DNA from: Rosa chinensis
Lineage: Eukaryota > Streptophyta > Magnoliopsida > Rosales > Rosaceae
DNA length: 64,000 nucleotides
Assembly (NCBI RefSeq): GCF_002994745.2
Contig: NC_037093.1
Location: 13,527,555-13,591,554, forward strand
Direction of reading: 5' to 3'
In this document: positions 21,838 to 33,772 of the stretch, in pieces
Layout of the letters: each line of letters starts with the position of its first letter
Numbering within the stretch: the first letter of the stretch is position 1
Notes under the pieces: model-generated
What the model was told of the DNA's origin: nothing
Database searches by the model: none
The model's input: the letters and a program-made list of their open reading frames with translations, nothing else
Program-made: the position numbers and the translations under genes

Positions 21838-23155
21838 ACAAAAACTCTCAAGTGAGATGTTACACTTATGAAGAATTTAGTGCTTAGAACTATGGATGCA
21901 CTTCATTTAAACTCAAGTACTAACCACATAGCATATTATACTCACTATGCTTTTTTGCCATTTCAATGCATTGACATAACAAGAGTAGGTACAAATGAAA
22001 TCAAACACTTGATTCATAATGATGTATTATGAAAAATAAAGCTCATTAGACTCAAACATGTTTCCTACCCATATTTATATCCAACGTCAAGTCTCATCAT
22101 AGGTATTGAAGGGACCTAGACATATATAAAGACAGAAGACTTGAAAATAAGGGGAAAATGGAAAAATAGGGGAAACGATTGATTGTTTATAGGAGTCAGA
22201 AGCTCTGCGGTTTACCAATCGCACAAAAGTGACAATCGATCACACTGGGCATTTTCAAAAAATTTATCTCTTTTTCAACTTTTCATTCAATTTCTCCGAG
22301 GGTTTACACTTAAACCTTCCCTTAAAACTTCAACTTATCATTTTCCACAATGTCACAAAGTGTATCAATGAAAGGTCCAAGTGTGGGGAGAAACAAAATA
22401 AAAAAACTTATCACAATGACAAAAACAAGTAAACATAATCACATGAACATAAAACACAAACTAAATGCAAGAGTTTAGAAATGTTCCCCCTTGAAGACCA
22501 CCAAGATAAACATAAGTCACCAACAAAAAAAGCTGTAAGCACTTGCCATCCATACTCTTTCATAAAAGTGCTCAATTGTAGAAAATTGGTTCAACAGAAA
22601 ATTATTAGTTTCGACCTAGCAGTACTAAAACTGCTGTATCTCACTCTTTCTATACTGAAACTGAAACTGCAACTTCTACAAAACTCAGAACTAAGATATG
22701 TAAGGTCAGTTGGAGGATACAAATGTAGAGCTTTCCATCCATATATGGCACACTCCATAGTTCATCTTGAGCTAAAAATTGTGTCCTTCCAAAGTCAATT
22801 GATTTTTCAATCAGATTCTGTTTTGCTACTAAGTGACCTCATTTCACTCAAATTAGCATAAATTGCTCAATTGCTCTAAAGAAATGCAAATGAAGATCCG
22901 CGAAGTACTACACAAAGTAGACATCCGTATCTTTCTGTCCATATGAAGTTCACTCTCTAATTACTCATGAGCATATAAAGTTTTGCATTTGAAGACCAAG
23001 TAATCTCCATTTTCCACCAAGGTACTCCTTCACAAAAACAAGTGGTCAAAAACAAAACAAAAACAACAAAAATAAGTAAAATTTCTACCTATCCCTAAGG
23101 TAAACCAAGCTAGGAATTGGACTTTACTCCAATCCCTGGCAATGACACCAAATTA
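21838..23155. repeat. Long dispersed direct repeat, copy 1
   Basis: About 1.3 kb nearly identical to 36906-38634 apart from a 424-bp insertion in copy 2. The end TCCCTGGCAATGACACCA resembles the 'CCCGGCAACGGCGCCA' sequence seen near some plant LTR-retrotransposon junctions, read antisense. No coding capacity recognised. It is cut exactly where the copia LTR tail begins. Confidence 0.7.
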
Positions 23156-23156
23156 A

Positions 23157-23199
23157 AGGACGACTCAATTCTCTCCCAATTTCAGTTTTCCTTAAACAC
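23157..23199 (+). repeat. Remnant of the copia 5' LTR
   Basis: Matches the last about 43 bp of the 3' LTR (CTCTCCCAATTTCAG...CTTAAACA). It joins the unrelated dispersed repeat directly at 23156/23157. The following CGTTATCAACACGAAGCC is the candidate primer-binding region. Confidence 0.75.
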
Positions 23200-23604
23200 G
23201 TTATCAACACGAAGCCCTAACCCTGAAATCCTAAATTCGTAGCCTTCAAACCCTAGCCACCACTGCCCCATATATTGAAGCCCTCAATCCCAGGATTCTA
23301 GAACCGGTGGCGGAACCACCAGAACCGGCGTGAAAACCACCGAATCGGCCACCGGAAGTATCGAACCAGCCCTCCAACAAGAAAAAAAAAAGGGATCCCT
23401 GCACCGGTTCACCACCTTCTGGACCTCCGATTGCTACCAAATTTTGCCACCAACAGCGTCTCGATCTCAGCATCCAGGAACTGGAAACAGAACTCTAAAA
23501 ACCGGTCTAAAAGTTGCTGAACCGGCCTGTAGAAAAACCGGCATAAGAAAGAAAGAAAAAAAAAAAAAAAGGAAAAGAAGGAAGCCCACTGACGCAGGCC
23601 CACT

Positions 23605-23759
23605 GCCACGTCAGCACAGGGACCCACGGCCACGTCAGCATCCTGGACCCATTGCCACGTCATCATCCGGGACCACTGCCACGTCAGCATCAAAGACCCA
23701 CTGCCACGTCAGCATCCGGCCCCACTGCCACGTCATCTCTGGACCGCACTGCCACGTCA
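23605..23759. promoter_or_regulatory. Seven-copy GCCACGTCA minisatellite in the copia leader
   Basis: GCCACGTCA starts at 23605, 23629, 23654, 23678, 23703, 23727 and 23751, a spacing of 24-25 bp. Its complement TGACGTGGC combines C-box (TGACGT) and G-box (ACGTGG) halves, the core bound by plant bZIP proteins. The position, between LTR and gag, could be an enhancer or a leader tandem repeat with no function. Spacers vary while the 9-mer is invariant. Confidence 0.6.
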
Positions 23760-24225
23760 ACGCCGGTTGATCATTTCCGGTCAACTTTCCGGCCACTTTC
23801 TGGCTACTTTTTCTAGTCAAATTTTCCGGCGACCTATTTCGAGGTATTTTTTACTAAAAGTTCCCGTTTTTGAAGTTTTTATTTCTTTTCTCTTCTTTTT
23901 CTCAGGGACTTGCAAACTCCCTTCTTCTACCCCCCTTTCTTCATCATAGGGGAGACCTAATTAAGCCGAACTGTAGGAGTTCGTGCTCACTCCAAGCTTA
24001 GAGCTTGTTGAGATCTCCAAACTTAGAGTTTGTAGAGAATTTATTATCGACCACTTACGTCATTGATTCAATCTAATCCAATACCTCTTGGAATTGAATT
24101 TCTTAGAAGCGATTACGCTCAGAAATTCCTAATTTCTTGGAAGCGATTACTCTCAGAAATTTTATATGTTTTCGTGGTAGCTTTTTCCGCTCCGAAACTA
24201 ACCCTTTTTCTTGTTCTCTTTCAGG

Positions 24226-25284
24226 ATGAGTAACCTGAACAAATTGGACTTTGCTCCATTGGGAACAACTGGCTCTGGATATCACAGGTGGGTTCGTGAT
24301 GTCCGCCAGCATCTCAAGGCCGATGGAATCCTGGATACAATTCTCGAGCCTAGCCAGGACGTGCTAACTGTTGAGCAAGCTCAAGCTTTGGAAGCAAATA
24401 GAGCAGCCATAGAGGCAAATAAGGCAAAAGCCATCATCCTAATGACTCGTCGTATGGATGATTCGCTCCAGTACGAGTGTATGAATGAAGAAGACCCCAG
24501 AAGGCTGTGGGTCTCACTCGAAGAAAGATTTGGCAACGTCCGTGATTCCCTGCTTCCTGACGTAGAAGTGAGATGGCATAGCCTCCGCTTCTGTGATTTC
24601 AAGTCAGTTCTTGACTACAACTCGGAAGCAATTCGCATTAAATCCTTAATGGAATTCTGTGGTAAAGAGATCACAAATGCGATGTTGATTGAGAAGACTC
24701 TCTCTACCTTCCCCGTCTCTGCATTGATGGTTGCTAAGAACTATCGCATCGATGTTACTGCAAGACAGATCACAAGGTTTCATGAGCTCATTGGAGCTAT
24801 GAATGTCAATGAAAAGCATGACAACATCCTTGTGAAGAACTATAATTCGAGATCTGTGGAAACAGAGCATATTCAGGAATCCAATTATAGTCGCGCCCCT
24901 AAGAGAGGGAGCCAAGAGCGAAACCTTAATCTTAGGGATGCATCTGGACGTTCTGGTCCATATAATCGCTCTACTTGGGAAGTTAGCCGCCAAAATAGGC
25001 GAACACGGAACCGAAGAGGTCAATGTGGAAAGAGAGAGGGAGGCAACGCCTCTGGCCATGTTGGCGGCGCCACCAACACTAGGAGCTATCTAAATGACGC
25101 TTTCAAAGCGCCTCAATCAATGGAGTCTGAGCGAAGAGATGTATGTTCACGATGTGGAGTATCCGGTCATTGGGCACACATTTGTAGAGCTCGTGAAGAA
25201 ATTGTCACCGCCTACAAAGCATATTGTGAATCAAGAGAAGCTCACGATGTGGAACAAGAAGATCAAGAAGATGATCTAGAGTGA
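24226..25284 (+). CDS. Copia gag (capsid/nucleocapsid) polyprotein
   Basis: The ATG at 24226 opens a 352-codon frame without stops. The N-terminal half is a retrotransposon gag domain of the UBN2 type (YHRWVRDVRQHLKADGILDT, then RRLWVSLEERF). A single zinc knuckle CSRCGVSGHWAHIC (C-x2-C-x4-H-x4-C) lies near residue 308, then an acidic tail. The product would package element RNA into virus-like particles. The frame is intact although pol is ruined, consistent with fairly recent insertion or chance. The start is the first ATG of the frame; upstream in-frame codons lack one. Confidence 0.85.
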   Translation: MSNLNKLDFAPLGTTGSGYHRWVRDVRQHLKADGILDTILEPSQDVLTVEQAQALEANRAAIEANKAKAIILMTRRMDDSLQYECMNEEDPRRLWVSLEERFGNVRDSLLPDVEVRWHSLRFCDFKSVLDYNSEAIRIKSLMEFCGKEITNAMLIEKTLSTFPVSALMVAKNYRIDVTARQITRFHELIGAMNVNEKHDNILVKNYNSRSVETEHIQESNYSRAPKRGSQERNLNLRDASGRSGPYNRSTWEVSRQNRRTRNRRGQCGKREGGNASGHVGGATNTRSYLNDAFKAPQSMESERRDVCSRCGVSGHWAHICRAREEIVTAYKAYCESREAHDVEQEDQEDDLE

Positions 25285-26456
25285 AGGGTTGAAGACTGCA
25301 AATCTGGCTGGGATCAATAGATAGCCAATTCTGTTTAAGTCTTTATTTTTCCAAGAGATGTAATAGGCAATTGCCATATACTTTGTAGTAAATGCCATTG
25401 GTTTAGTTTTTGTTCACATAGGCTCATCCAAAATGAGTATGATGTCTAGGAAGGTTTTGAGATAAGTGGTACTTAAGCGAGCTTTGCTCCACCGATATCT
25501 CTCTACTCACCTGGTCATATTTATTTTGGAGTTATCGAAAGAAGTCAAACGACTACCTTTGTTTTGCATTAGCTAGCATTTGGATTAGATTCTCCTAATG
25601 GTTAAGAGACAATGATGTACTCCGTTAATTTCGAGTTCTTTTCATTATGACTCCATTTTGATTCTGACCATATTACTCTTGTGACTACGATGGTTGGGTC
25701 ATCAATATTAATTCAAGGACATGGAATAGCCCAAGTTCCCCTTGTCAAATGGCACCTTGATTACTGTCACAGAAACTCTCTACGCTCCTAGGGCAAATCG
25801 CCCCTATGAATAGCCAACGGATTCCATGCGAAAACGCATGTAGAGAATGGAAATGAGTTCCTTTGCAATACCTCTAATGATTACGAACAAAGGCGCATCT
25901 TAGAGAAGTTTATGTGTCTCTCTAGTGGACTCTATGTCACTATTCGAGCTATTAAATCCAATAAAGTCATGAGAGAAGATCTCTTGGATTTAGACACATA
26001 TTGGCTTTGTCACGACAAGATAGGTCATCCTGGTCCTGATATGATGATCCGTCTACTAAAGACTTCACACGGACATCTATTCTTTCGAGAGAAACGAAGC
26101 ATGAATCAAAAGTTGATTCCTGGACTAAGTGTGATTGCCGCTGCTGCCTCTGGCACCGCCGCCGTCCACCACCAGCCTAGGGATGGCACAGTCCATATCC
26201 ATGATGCCATGGATGGCGTCCATCATGGTGATGGCGCCCTAGGTGATGCTACAATCACCAACTTTGCTTCAAGTAGCGTTTCAGACGCTCAGGCCCAACC
26301 ACAATCCTCATTGGTTGCTTCTAAAGCCTCTCGCTCGTTTACAAAGCCTGTTCCTTAGGGAAATTAGGACTGAGACCGTCCTATGCAAAGGATATGATAA
26401 CACTCATTCTGTTCCTACATAAAGTCCGTGGGGATTCTGTGGACTAGTTCAACCAA
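25285..26456 (+). pseudogene. Copia pol, N-terminal part (protease to GAG-pre-integrase), degenerate
   Basis: Several frames are needed to read it. The clearest block is 25912-26358, with a GAG-pre-integrase motif (LDTYWLCHDKIGHPGPDMM) containing the expected histidines. It is followed by a GC-rich, Ala/His/Asp-rich stretch (about 26130-26280) not typical of the domain. Stops and shifts in the protease region make it inactive. It ends at the CACTA insertion. Confidence 0.75.
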
Positions 26457-26712
26457 CACTACAACAAAATCAGTCTTTTACGGCACACATTTTACGGCGC
26501 ACATTTGACGTGCGCCGTAAAAGACTGTCATTTACGGCGCACATTTCATGTGTGCCGTCAGAATGTCTTTATTCGGGTCATTCACGGCATGCATCTTATG
26601 TGTGCCGTAAATTTATAATGTTATTAACGGCATGCACAATATGTGTGCCGTAAATGAGTTATTTTACTAGTCTTTTACGACTTACTTTTCAAGCATGTCG
26701 TAAATGAGTTAT

Positions 26713-29700
26713 AAAGTTTTTTTTTTTCTTTTTTTTTTTGGATCGAAGTATATTAAACAAAAAAGAAAAACAAGACTCCGACTATGAAATCAGAGGGATC
26801 TGATTTCAATCTTACGAGATCTAATTGATTTCATCTCAGAGTCCATAGACTCCGACTCGCCGACTCAGTGTGGTTCACCGTTCACTCCCTCACCGCCTCT
26901 CTCTTTTTCCGGCGACCTCTGTTCTCTCCGAAACCTCTCTCCGTCCGTGAAAGATCGGCGTCCGATTCAAGCATTTTCTTCCTCAAATGAGCATCGTCGG
27001 ATCTTGTATCTCACTCGCAGCGATTCGTGCATAGCTTGACCTCCATAGCGTCAATTTCAAGTGGTCAGTACCTTTCTTCTTGCTCCGCCTAGGTTAACTG
27101 TGCCAGGTTTCTGATTTCGAATTGTGATTTTTTTTTGCTTTGCAAGGTATGATGGATTCTTCTTGTCGATGCTCGCGACTAGTGTGCATCCTTTATTAGG
27201 GTTTCGATTTCAATATCTGGAATTCGTTTCTGCTTCATCTCATGGCTTCGATTCTAAATTTCTGTTAGTTTCTGGTTCATAATGTATGTCAAGCTTTGAG
27301 AAATTGTTACTGTGCCTAAATTTGTTTCGTTCTTATCTCCATTTTCTTGCTTTATAAATGCAGATAAGAATTGGAAAAATCTGTAACTATAGGATTAGAG
27401 ACTGTTTGTTTGGTTGTATATATACAGTCTGTAGGTTTTGCGCAGCTCCCGTTCATACTACTGCTGTGTATTGTTGGATCAATTTATGGCATTGTGGTTC
27501 AAAACTAAGGCATTTTCAGTGTATACTAATGAGCTACACTCCCTCTAGGTGGTTTACAGTTTTGAGTTTTGATGCAGCTACTCTGCTCCTTTCATTGTCT
27601 GATGTCTTTCTGATGAGGCATTTATCATGTTTGTTGTTAAAACATGCATATTTCATGAGGAGGTGCAAAGAATTTATCATGTTTAATGTTACATGCATAT
27701 ATCATGAAGACTACTACTCGTTTCTCTGATCAAATTCAATATTTTTCACCTCCTCGTAATGTTTATCACATCAGTAGACCTATTTCCATACGAATAAGCT
27801 AAGCAATGTTGCAGTGTTAGTTTGCACACATCATTGCTTCTATGCAAGCTCACTGCAGCAACAATATAGCTTCAAAGATTTCGACATGGCACCCATTACC
27901 ACGCTTATCTTCTTTCAATTTCGGACTTGAAGATTCACTTACGGACTCTTTGAGTTCTGGTCTTGTACACCCTGATCATGCAACCCTTCTGTAATGTGCA
28001 TTTATGGTCAAATTCTGCCATGTTGAACATGGGTTCGACTTCTATCAAAACCATGATGATTTGATGTTGGAGCTAGCTGCAGGTGATACTTTTCTCGTCT
28101 GTAGTGAAGATCATTGGTATTTTCAGTCAAAAAATAGGTGCTTAGCTTTACACTTTATTCCATTTTTCTCAAGTGTGTTTTTTTCCCTTCTAAATGAAAG
28201 AGGATTACATCGGAGTACATCTTGGACTTAAGTACTGTTTAATTGATTGGTTTATAAGGGGTTTTTGCAGGTGAAGTATTCGCAAGAGCAGGTGAAGTAA
28301 TGTGTTTTGTTTTGTAGGCTTATTAGTATGAGTTTGTCTAGATTGTTAGGTTGGTGGTGCTTTTAGCTCTAGTTTTCGTACTGTTCTTGTCGTGAATAGT
28401 CGTGAGCATTAGGAAGTTCTTAGGCTGCAGTTTTGTTAAATGATTTTAAATGATGAATTCTATTTCACTACACGTTTGGATAGTCTGTGATAAGAGTAGA
28501 TGCAATACATTTGGAATGGATTACGAATAACAATGTACAATTTTGTTTTCTTCTTCCTCTGACTCAAATCTAATACATATGATTTGTTTACAACAGTTGC
28601 AATTATTCCACAATTAGTTTTGCTACAACGAAGTGGAAATGTGGACAATTTGATGGGCAGTATGTTTTCTTTCTGGGGTAAGTATATACACTTTTCCTCA
28701 TTGTCATGTGCTATGCTATAAAATTGAATAACTCTTTGGTGTCTATTCTTTGAAGTTCAAGTGAATAGACCTGCTACCATAAATAAAAGCCTTCATTGCA
28801 TGCAGCAATGGTCTATCAGTATATGTATGGTCTATCAGTGTATGGTCTATCAGACATTATATCGAGATTTAATTACTTTTCCATTATATCAAACTTGCAT
28901 TTCTTTTTCTATCTTTACTTTTCAGTATGCAAGAAAATAAACCTATCACATGTATTATGCATATATTTTCTTTTCTTTATCTTCTGCAAGTTCCAGAATT
29001 GGAAAATTTATATATCAAGATTAACAATTATACATTCTACCGATCACAAACATTCAACAGATGAACTACTTACTCAATCTTTCTCTTAGTTCAAAAGTAG
29101 CTGAATGCTTCAGCTTTTTTTTCCAGAACTTATCCTCTTCATTTTTTTTTTTTTTGGCTCTGTGTTCTATTTTCTTGCTGGGAAATGAAAAGAAAATATG
29201 AGGAGTTGATTGGCAATAAGAACAGGGGTTTATTTTTGATTGAAAATTGTTGTTTATTTCTGCTTGAGTATATAGTATGAGATGTTGTTATTCTCTGTTT
29301 GAATGAATCTGATAGCCTTTAGTAAAGGTCGAACTTAATGACCCAAAGAGACTGGTGCCTTGGAATTTCCAGTAGTTTAGCATCACTAGCATGGTTTTAG
29401 ATGGTCTTACAAAATAGCTAGTGTAGTAGATTAGGTTCAAGGGTTCATTTGCCATACTAGAAGGCGCATTTTGATGTTCCAGGGATTATGAAATGGTGTG
29501 TTATCCCTGTAATACAGATTTGGTTGGATTGCAGTTTTCATTGTTGGCTAATAAGTAATTGTTGATGGATTCTTGACTGGTTGGATAATGTTAGGATGCT
29601 CTCTATATAAGTTTAATTGCATATGTTTGCAGCCAGGCATAAAGATTGATGAAATTGACCAAGCTGTTCACCAAATGCTTTCTATTAAGTTTGATTGTTT

Positions 29701-30150
29701 TTTATTTTTGGTTGAATTGCCTTGTCAAGTTTCTTTTGCTACTTAAATTATTTGGCTATTATATGGTTTTGATAGCATTGAGTATTACTTGGCAGCTTGC
29801 TTATCAATGGTACTCATGTACGTTTCTTGACATTCTCCAAAGATTAAGCCTGTTTTTTGTTTGGTTCTTTTGCCCGTGTGTGTAGGTTGCTTCTGTAGAA
29901 AATGATCCAGGTGGTGGAAGTGATGTTGAAACATCAGGACCTGTACATCCTCAAACCTTGAGGCTGTGAGCAGAACATTACAGAGCAAGGATGATCTAGC
30001 TAGCATGTTTTATATTTGAATATTAGTTTAATTATACTACGATTTTGTAGTATTAAGTTGTTTAATTGACATTATTTACTACATGAATGCTCTCGTTTAT
30101 TATCCTTGAATGAAAGGGTTTAATTAAAATATTGTCTATTAGAAGTGTGA
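26713..30150. other. Interior of the CACTA element, no recognised gene
   Basis: Open frames such as 27358-27729 and 28004-28231 show no domain. The patch at 26870-27100 resembles a plant 5' leader (CT-rich, GC-richer) and could be captured host sequence. Several GT/AG splice-like sites occur, but no consistent coding chain was found. Confidence 0.45.
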
Positions 30151-30159
30151 ATGAGGACA

Positions 30160-30520
30160 TCTTTTACGACACGCAAACTGATTTTTTACGACACACAAAA
30201 AAGTCTTTTTACGACACGCAAAATGGTCTTTTACGACACGCAAAAGAGTCTTTTACGACAGGCAAAATGGTCTTTTACGACACGCAAAAGGAGTCTTTTA
30301 CGACACACAAAATAGTCTTTTACGGCACACAATTAAAGTTGTAAAACATCTTTTATGGCACACAAAAGAGTGTTTTACGACGTGCAAAAAATGTTTTTTA
30401 CGACACACATTTTGTGTGCCACAAGAGAAATTTATCTTTTACGACATGGTCTTTTACGACATGCTTCTTTGTGCCGTGAAGTTGTCTTTTACGACACACA
30501 TTGTGTGTCGTAAAAGACCA
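30160..30520. repeat. CACTA right subterminal repeat array
   Basis: More than a dozen copies of TTTTACGACA(C/G)(G/A)CAAAA, mostly in one orientation at 15-20-bp spacing and inverting close to the terminus. The left end uses the related word TTTACGGCGCACA, so the two ends differ in a G/A position. Confidence 0.9.
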
Positions 30521-30537
30521 GTTTTGTTGTAGTGCAA

Positions 30538-33175
30538 CCTGCGGACGTTTAAATATCTCATGATGTTGGTTAACACGCAAACACACTGGTCACGTGTTAT
30601 GCCATTGTCCACTTGTAAATGCTGCTTATACTACACTCCTAGCAAATATCATATGACAACGGGCTCACTCTCCGAATCATCCTATTCAGTCAATTAGATT
30701 TGACAATGCTAGAGAGTTTACATCGAAGACTTTCAATGGATATTGCAATGGGACTAATGTTGGACATCATATTCTCATGAACACACCCAAATGGTCTCGC
30801 GGAAACGACTACGATGGTAGTCAGGACATTGGTAATGCGCACCAATCTCCTTATATCAGCTTGGGGTGATGCAATATCTCATGCAGCGATGCTAATTCGT
30901 CTACGACCCACCGCCACTCAATCTACCTCTGCGTTACAGCTAGTGACTGGGTACAAGTATCGTACTTACGCAAATTTGAGTGTGCCATTTATGTGCCAAT
31001 TGCGCTGCCACAGTGCTCTATGATGGGTCCTTATGGACGAATGGGCAACTACGTTGGATTTGAGATTCCAACAATCGTCCGCCACTTAATGCCCTTGCTA
31101 GGCGATCTCTTTACCGCTAGATTTGCGGATGTCACTTTGATGAGACAGTCTTCCCGTCGTTAGGGGGAGATAAGAACACGAATGTTCAGCAGGAACGACA
31201 AGAATTGTTGTGGCCTGTCCCCACTATGTCTCATCTCTATCCCTATTAAAGTGACGAGATCACACACATCTGCTGCAAATATGCCTGCAAGGAAGGACGT
31301 CCCTACGAGAGGACGTAGCGCCACCCTACACGGAGGTAGGCATGGCGCCAACGCCAAAGAGAGTGGCACTCTGGAGTTATAGGCCATGGCCCCAGCTAGG
31401 ATGCGTGGGAGGCCAGTGGGTTCGAATGATACTTTGGCACATTCCAATCCTTTGATCATCAAGACTCAAAATCCGTCTCATGAGAATCTTCTGAATTAAG
31501 GTTACCGTTGGGGGACGCCTCAATGTCAGAACCTATTCCTGAGAATATAGAGCTCTTTGAAAATTACACTAGTGTACATGAGACGTGAGATAGAAACTCC
31601 ATCATAATTGATGATGTAGTTGCGCATGAGTTTGTTGAGTCTGATGATATCGAACCACGCTCCGTTGATGAATGAATGCCAATGTAGAGAAATTTGGTCT
31701 AAATGGAAAGATGCGATCCAGGTTAAGTTGGATTCTCTAACGAAGAGGAAGGTTTTTGAGCCAGTGATGCCAACACCTCCTAACATAAAACCTATGGACT
31801 AATGGGTCTTCGTTAGTAAGCGTGATGAGAAAAAGATATGGCAATCTCGCCTTATGGTGCAAGGCTTCTCACAAAACGCTCTAGAATCGACTACGATGAG
31901 ATATATTCTCTCATAATGGATGTCATTGCACTCCACTACCCTGTCAGTTTGGTAGTTTCTGAATAACTGATCATGCAGCTTACGAATGTGGTCACTACGT
32001 ATCTCTATGGGGATCTAGATACGGAATATACATGAAGGTTCATGGTGGACTTCATTTACCCAAGTCAAGTGGCTCTAGACCACAGAGCGCGTTTGCAATA
32101 AGGTTGAAACGCTCACTAAAGTGACTACTTGATTGGGAAGGGATATGCCCGCGCGTTTCCATAACAAGTTTCGGATTCTATCGCGGTTCATGTTGGACAT
32201 GATCTTCATTGGAAACCCTTAAAGAGTTAAGGGAAACCGCTGAACACTTGAAATCCGAGTTTGAGATGAAGGATTTTGGGAGAACATGATTATGTCTCGG
32301 TTTGGAACTTGAGCATCGTGTTGATAGATGCTTAGGCATTTTGACAAGGTCAAGCCTCCAAGCACCCCCATGATCGTCCGTAGTCTTGATCATGAAAATG
32401 ATCCTCTTCATCCAAAGGATGATGACAAAGATGTGCTAGAGGCAGGAGTGCATTACTTAAGTACAATAGGCGCATTATTGTACTTAGCTCAATGCACAAG
32501 ATCGGACATCTCATTTGCAGTAAACTTGTTAGCTAAGATATAGCTCTGCGCCAACGCGACGCCATTGGATTGGTGTAAAAGATATCTTTCGGTACTTGAG
32601 ATGTACGATTGATATGAGCTTGTTCTATCCCTACAGAGAGACGACGGATTCAGACCCATCACACACCGGGAACGCCGCCAACACTGGCCTGCGTCCGCTA
32701 TCCCCATCCCAAAATGACATGTGTTTGGAAGGTTTTGCTGATGTTGGGTATCTCTCTGACCCACACAAAAGTCTTCCCAAACTGGTTACGTGTTCACCAT
32801 GGGTAAAGACTATGATATCTTGGAGGTCTACATAACAGACCATAGTCGCAATACCTTCGAACAATGCAGAGATCATTGCTCTTCATGAAGTGGTTCGTGA
32901 ATGTATATGGATTGGATCCATAATTACACATGTTCGAAAAATTGTGGTTTGAAGTCTACCACAGATGAGCCTACGAGCATTTAGGATAATGTTGTTTGTT
33001 TTGAACAAATGAAGCAAGGCTACATCAAAAGCGACAACACCAAGGATAATCAGCAACAACAGACTCTCCTCAAGATCAAAGTGAACTAGGTTCGATTTGA
33101 GGACAGTGTGGCAGACTTGCTCTCTAAGTCGTTGCCTAAATTCCACTTTCGAGAAACATGTTGGTAGCATCATTT
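30538..33175 (+). pseudogene. Copia pol, C-terminal part (integrase, reverse transcriptase, RNase H), degenerate
   Basis: Fragments of the integrase core continue directly after the CACTA insertion (30540-31020). A reverse-transcriptase block begins near 31680 (CREIWSKWKDAIQVKLDSL). A later block at 32328-32543 carries VHYLSTIGALLYLAQCTRSD, the conserved segment before RNase H. RNase H fragments lie at 32720-33160 and end in a DLLSKSLP-like terminus. Many stops and frameshifts are present. I give no repaired reading. Confidence 0.8.
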
Positions 33176-33374
33176 GCGGAAGTTATCCGAACTCCCATGA
33201 CCGTTGTCATCAGGGGGAAATGTCTACATGTGTGGTCTCGAAACGTGAAGGGTGTGTTGTGCTCTTTTTCCCCTTCGACCGAGGTTATTTTTGTCCCACA
33301 TGGTTTTTGTTTCTCGGCAAGATTTTTAATGAGGCAACGAGATGAGCACCACGTTTGGGAGACACAAGGGGGAG

Positions 33375-33611
33375 TGTTTAAGTAAATCCAGAATATGTGT
33401 CTGGCCCAAACTCTAGGTTACTTGACCTAGTTGTAATAGAGTTTTGAATTAGAGATATTCTCAGAGATATTCATAGATATCCGATTAATTGTACGATTAT
33501 GTTTCCTTGTACAACTCTGATTCTATGTCTTGTAATCCTCTATATAAAGAGCCCCCTATTATCAATGAAAGCACGACTCGATTCTCTCCCAATTTCAGTT
33601 TTCCTTAAACA
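33375..33611 (+). repeat. Copia 3' LTR
   Basis: Begins TGTTTAAG after the polypurine tract AAGGGGGAG and ends CTTAAACA, giving 237 bp with TG..CA ends in an 8-bp inverted repeat. It holds a TATA-like TATATAAAGAG near 33540 and matches the 5' LTR remnant. Confidence 0.88.
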
Positions 33612-33772
33612 AATGTTATATTTAGGGGAGGTTAGAGGAGTATTTTTTTTTTTTATCTCTATCCTTATTTGTCTTTTCATATGACTTGGAAAAGTCTATT
33701 AAGAAATGAAAAAAGTTGGAGGTCCAAACATCAAATTTGGAGGTCCAACTAGAACCACAAAAAAAAAAAAAA

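Larger units (their letters stand above)
26457..30534. mobile_element. Non-autonomous CACTA (En/Spm-type) element
   Basis: Both ends read CACTACAACAAAA inward (26457 and the complement at 30534), flanked by a 3-bp CAA duplication (26454-26456, 30535-30537). Subterminal words TTTACGGCRCACA cluster at 26475-26710. A dense array of TTTTACGACACGCAAAA-like units fills about 30160-30510. These are the expected binding sites of the CACTA TnpA-type protein. No transposase was seen inside. The interior has a GC-richer leader-like patch (26870-27100) and AT-rich gene-like sequence without recognised product. Confidence 0.93.
23157..33611 (+). mobile_element. Ty1/copia LTR retrotransposon, degraded, 5' LTR mostly missing
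   Basis: The order is LTR tail, leader, gag, protease/GAG-pre-integrase, integrase, reverse transcriptase, RNase H, polypurine tract, 3' LTR, as in copia elements. The 5' LTR is reduced to its last about 43 bp (23157-23199). The pol region has many stops and shifts and is split by the CACTA element at 26457-30534. It cannot move on its own. The leader (23200-24225) holds a seven-copy GCCACGTCA minisatellite. Confidence 0.9.

Noticed and set aside
23605..23759. Coding minisatellite (open frames 23330-23770 plus and 23409-23820 minus)
   Set aside because: The region is the copia leader, upstream of the gag ATG; the frames reflect repeat periodicity.
30160..30520. CRISPR-like regularly spaced array
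   Set aside because: Units are contiguous variants of a CACTA subterminal word with no unique spacers, inside a CACTA element with a CAA duplication, in a plant genome.
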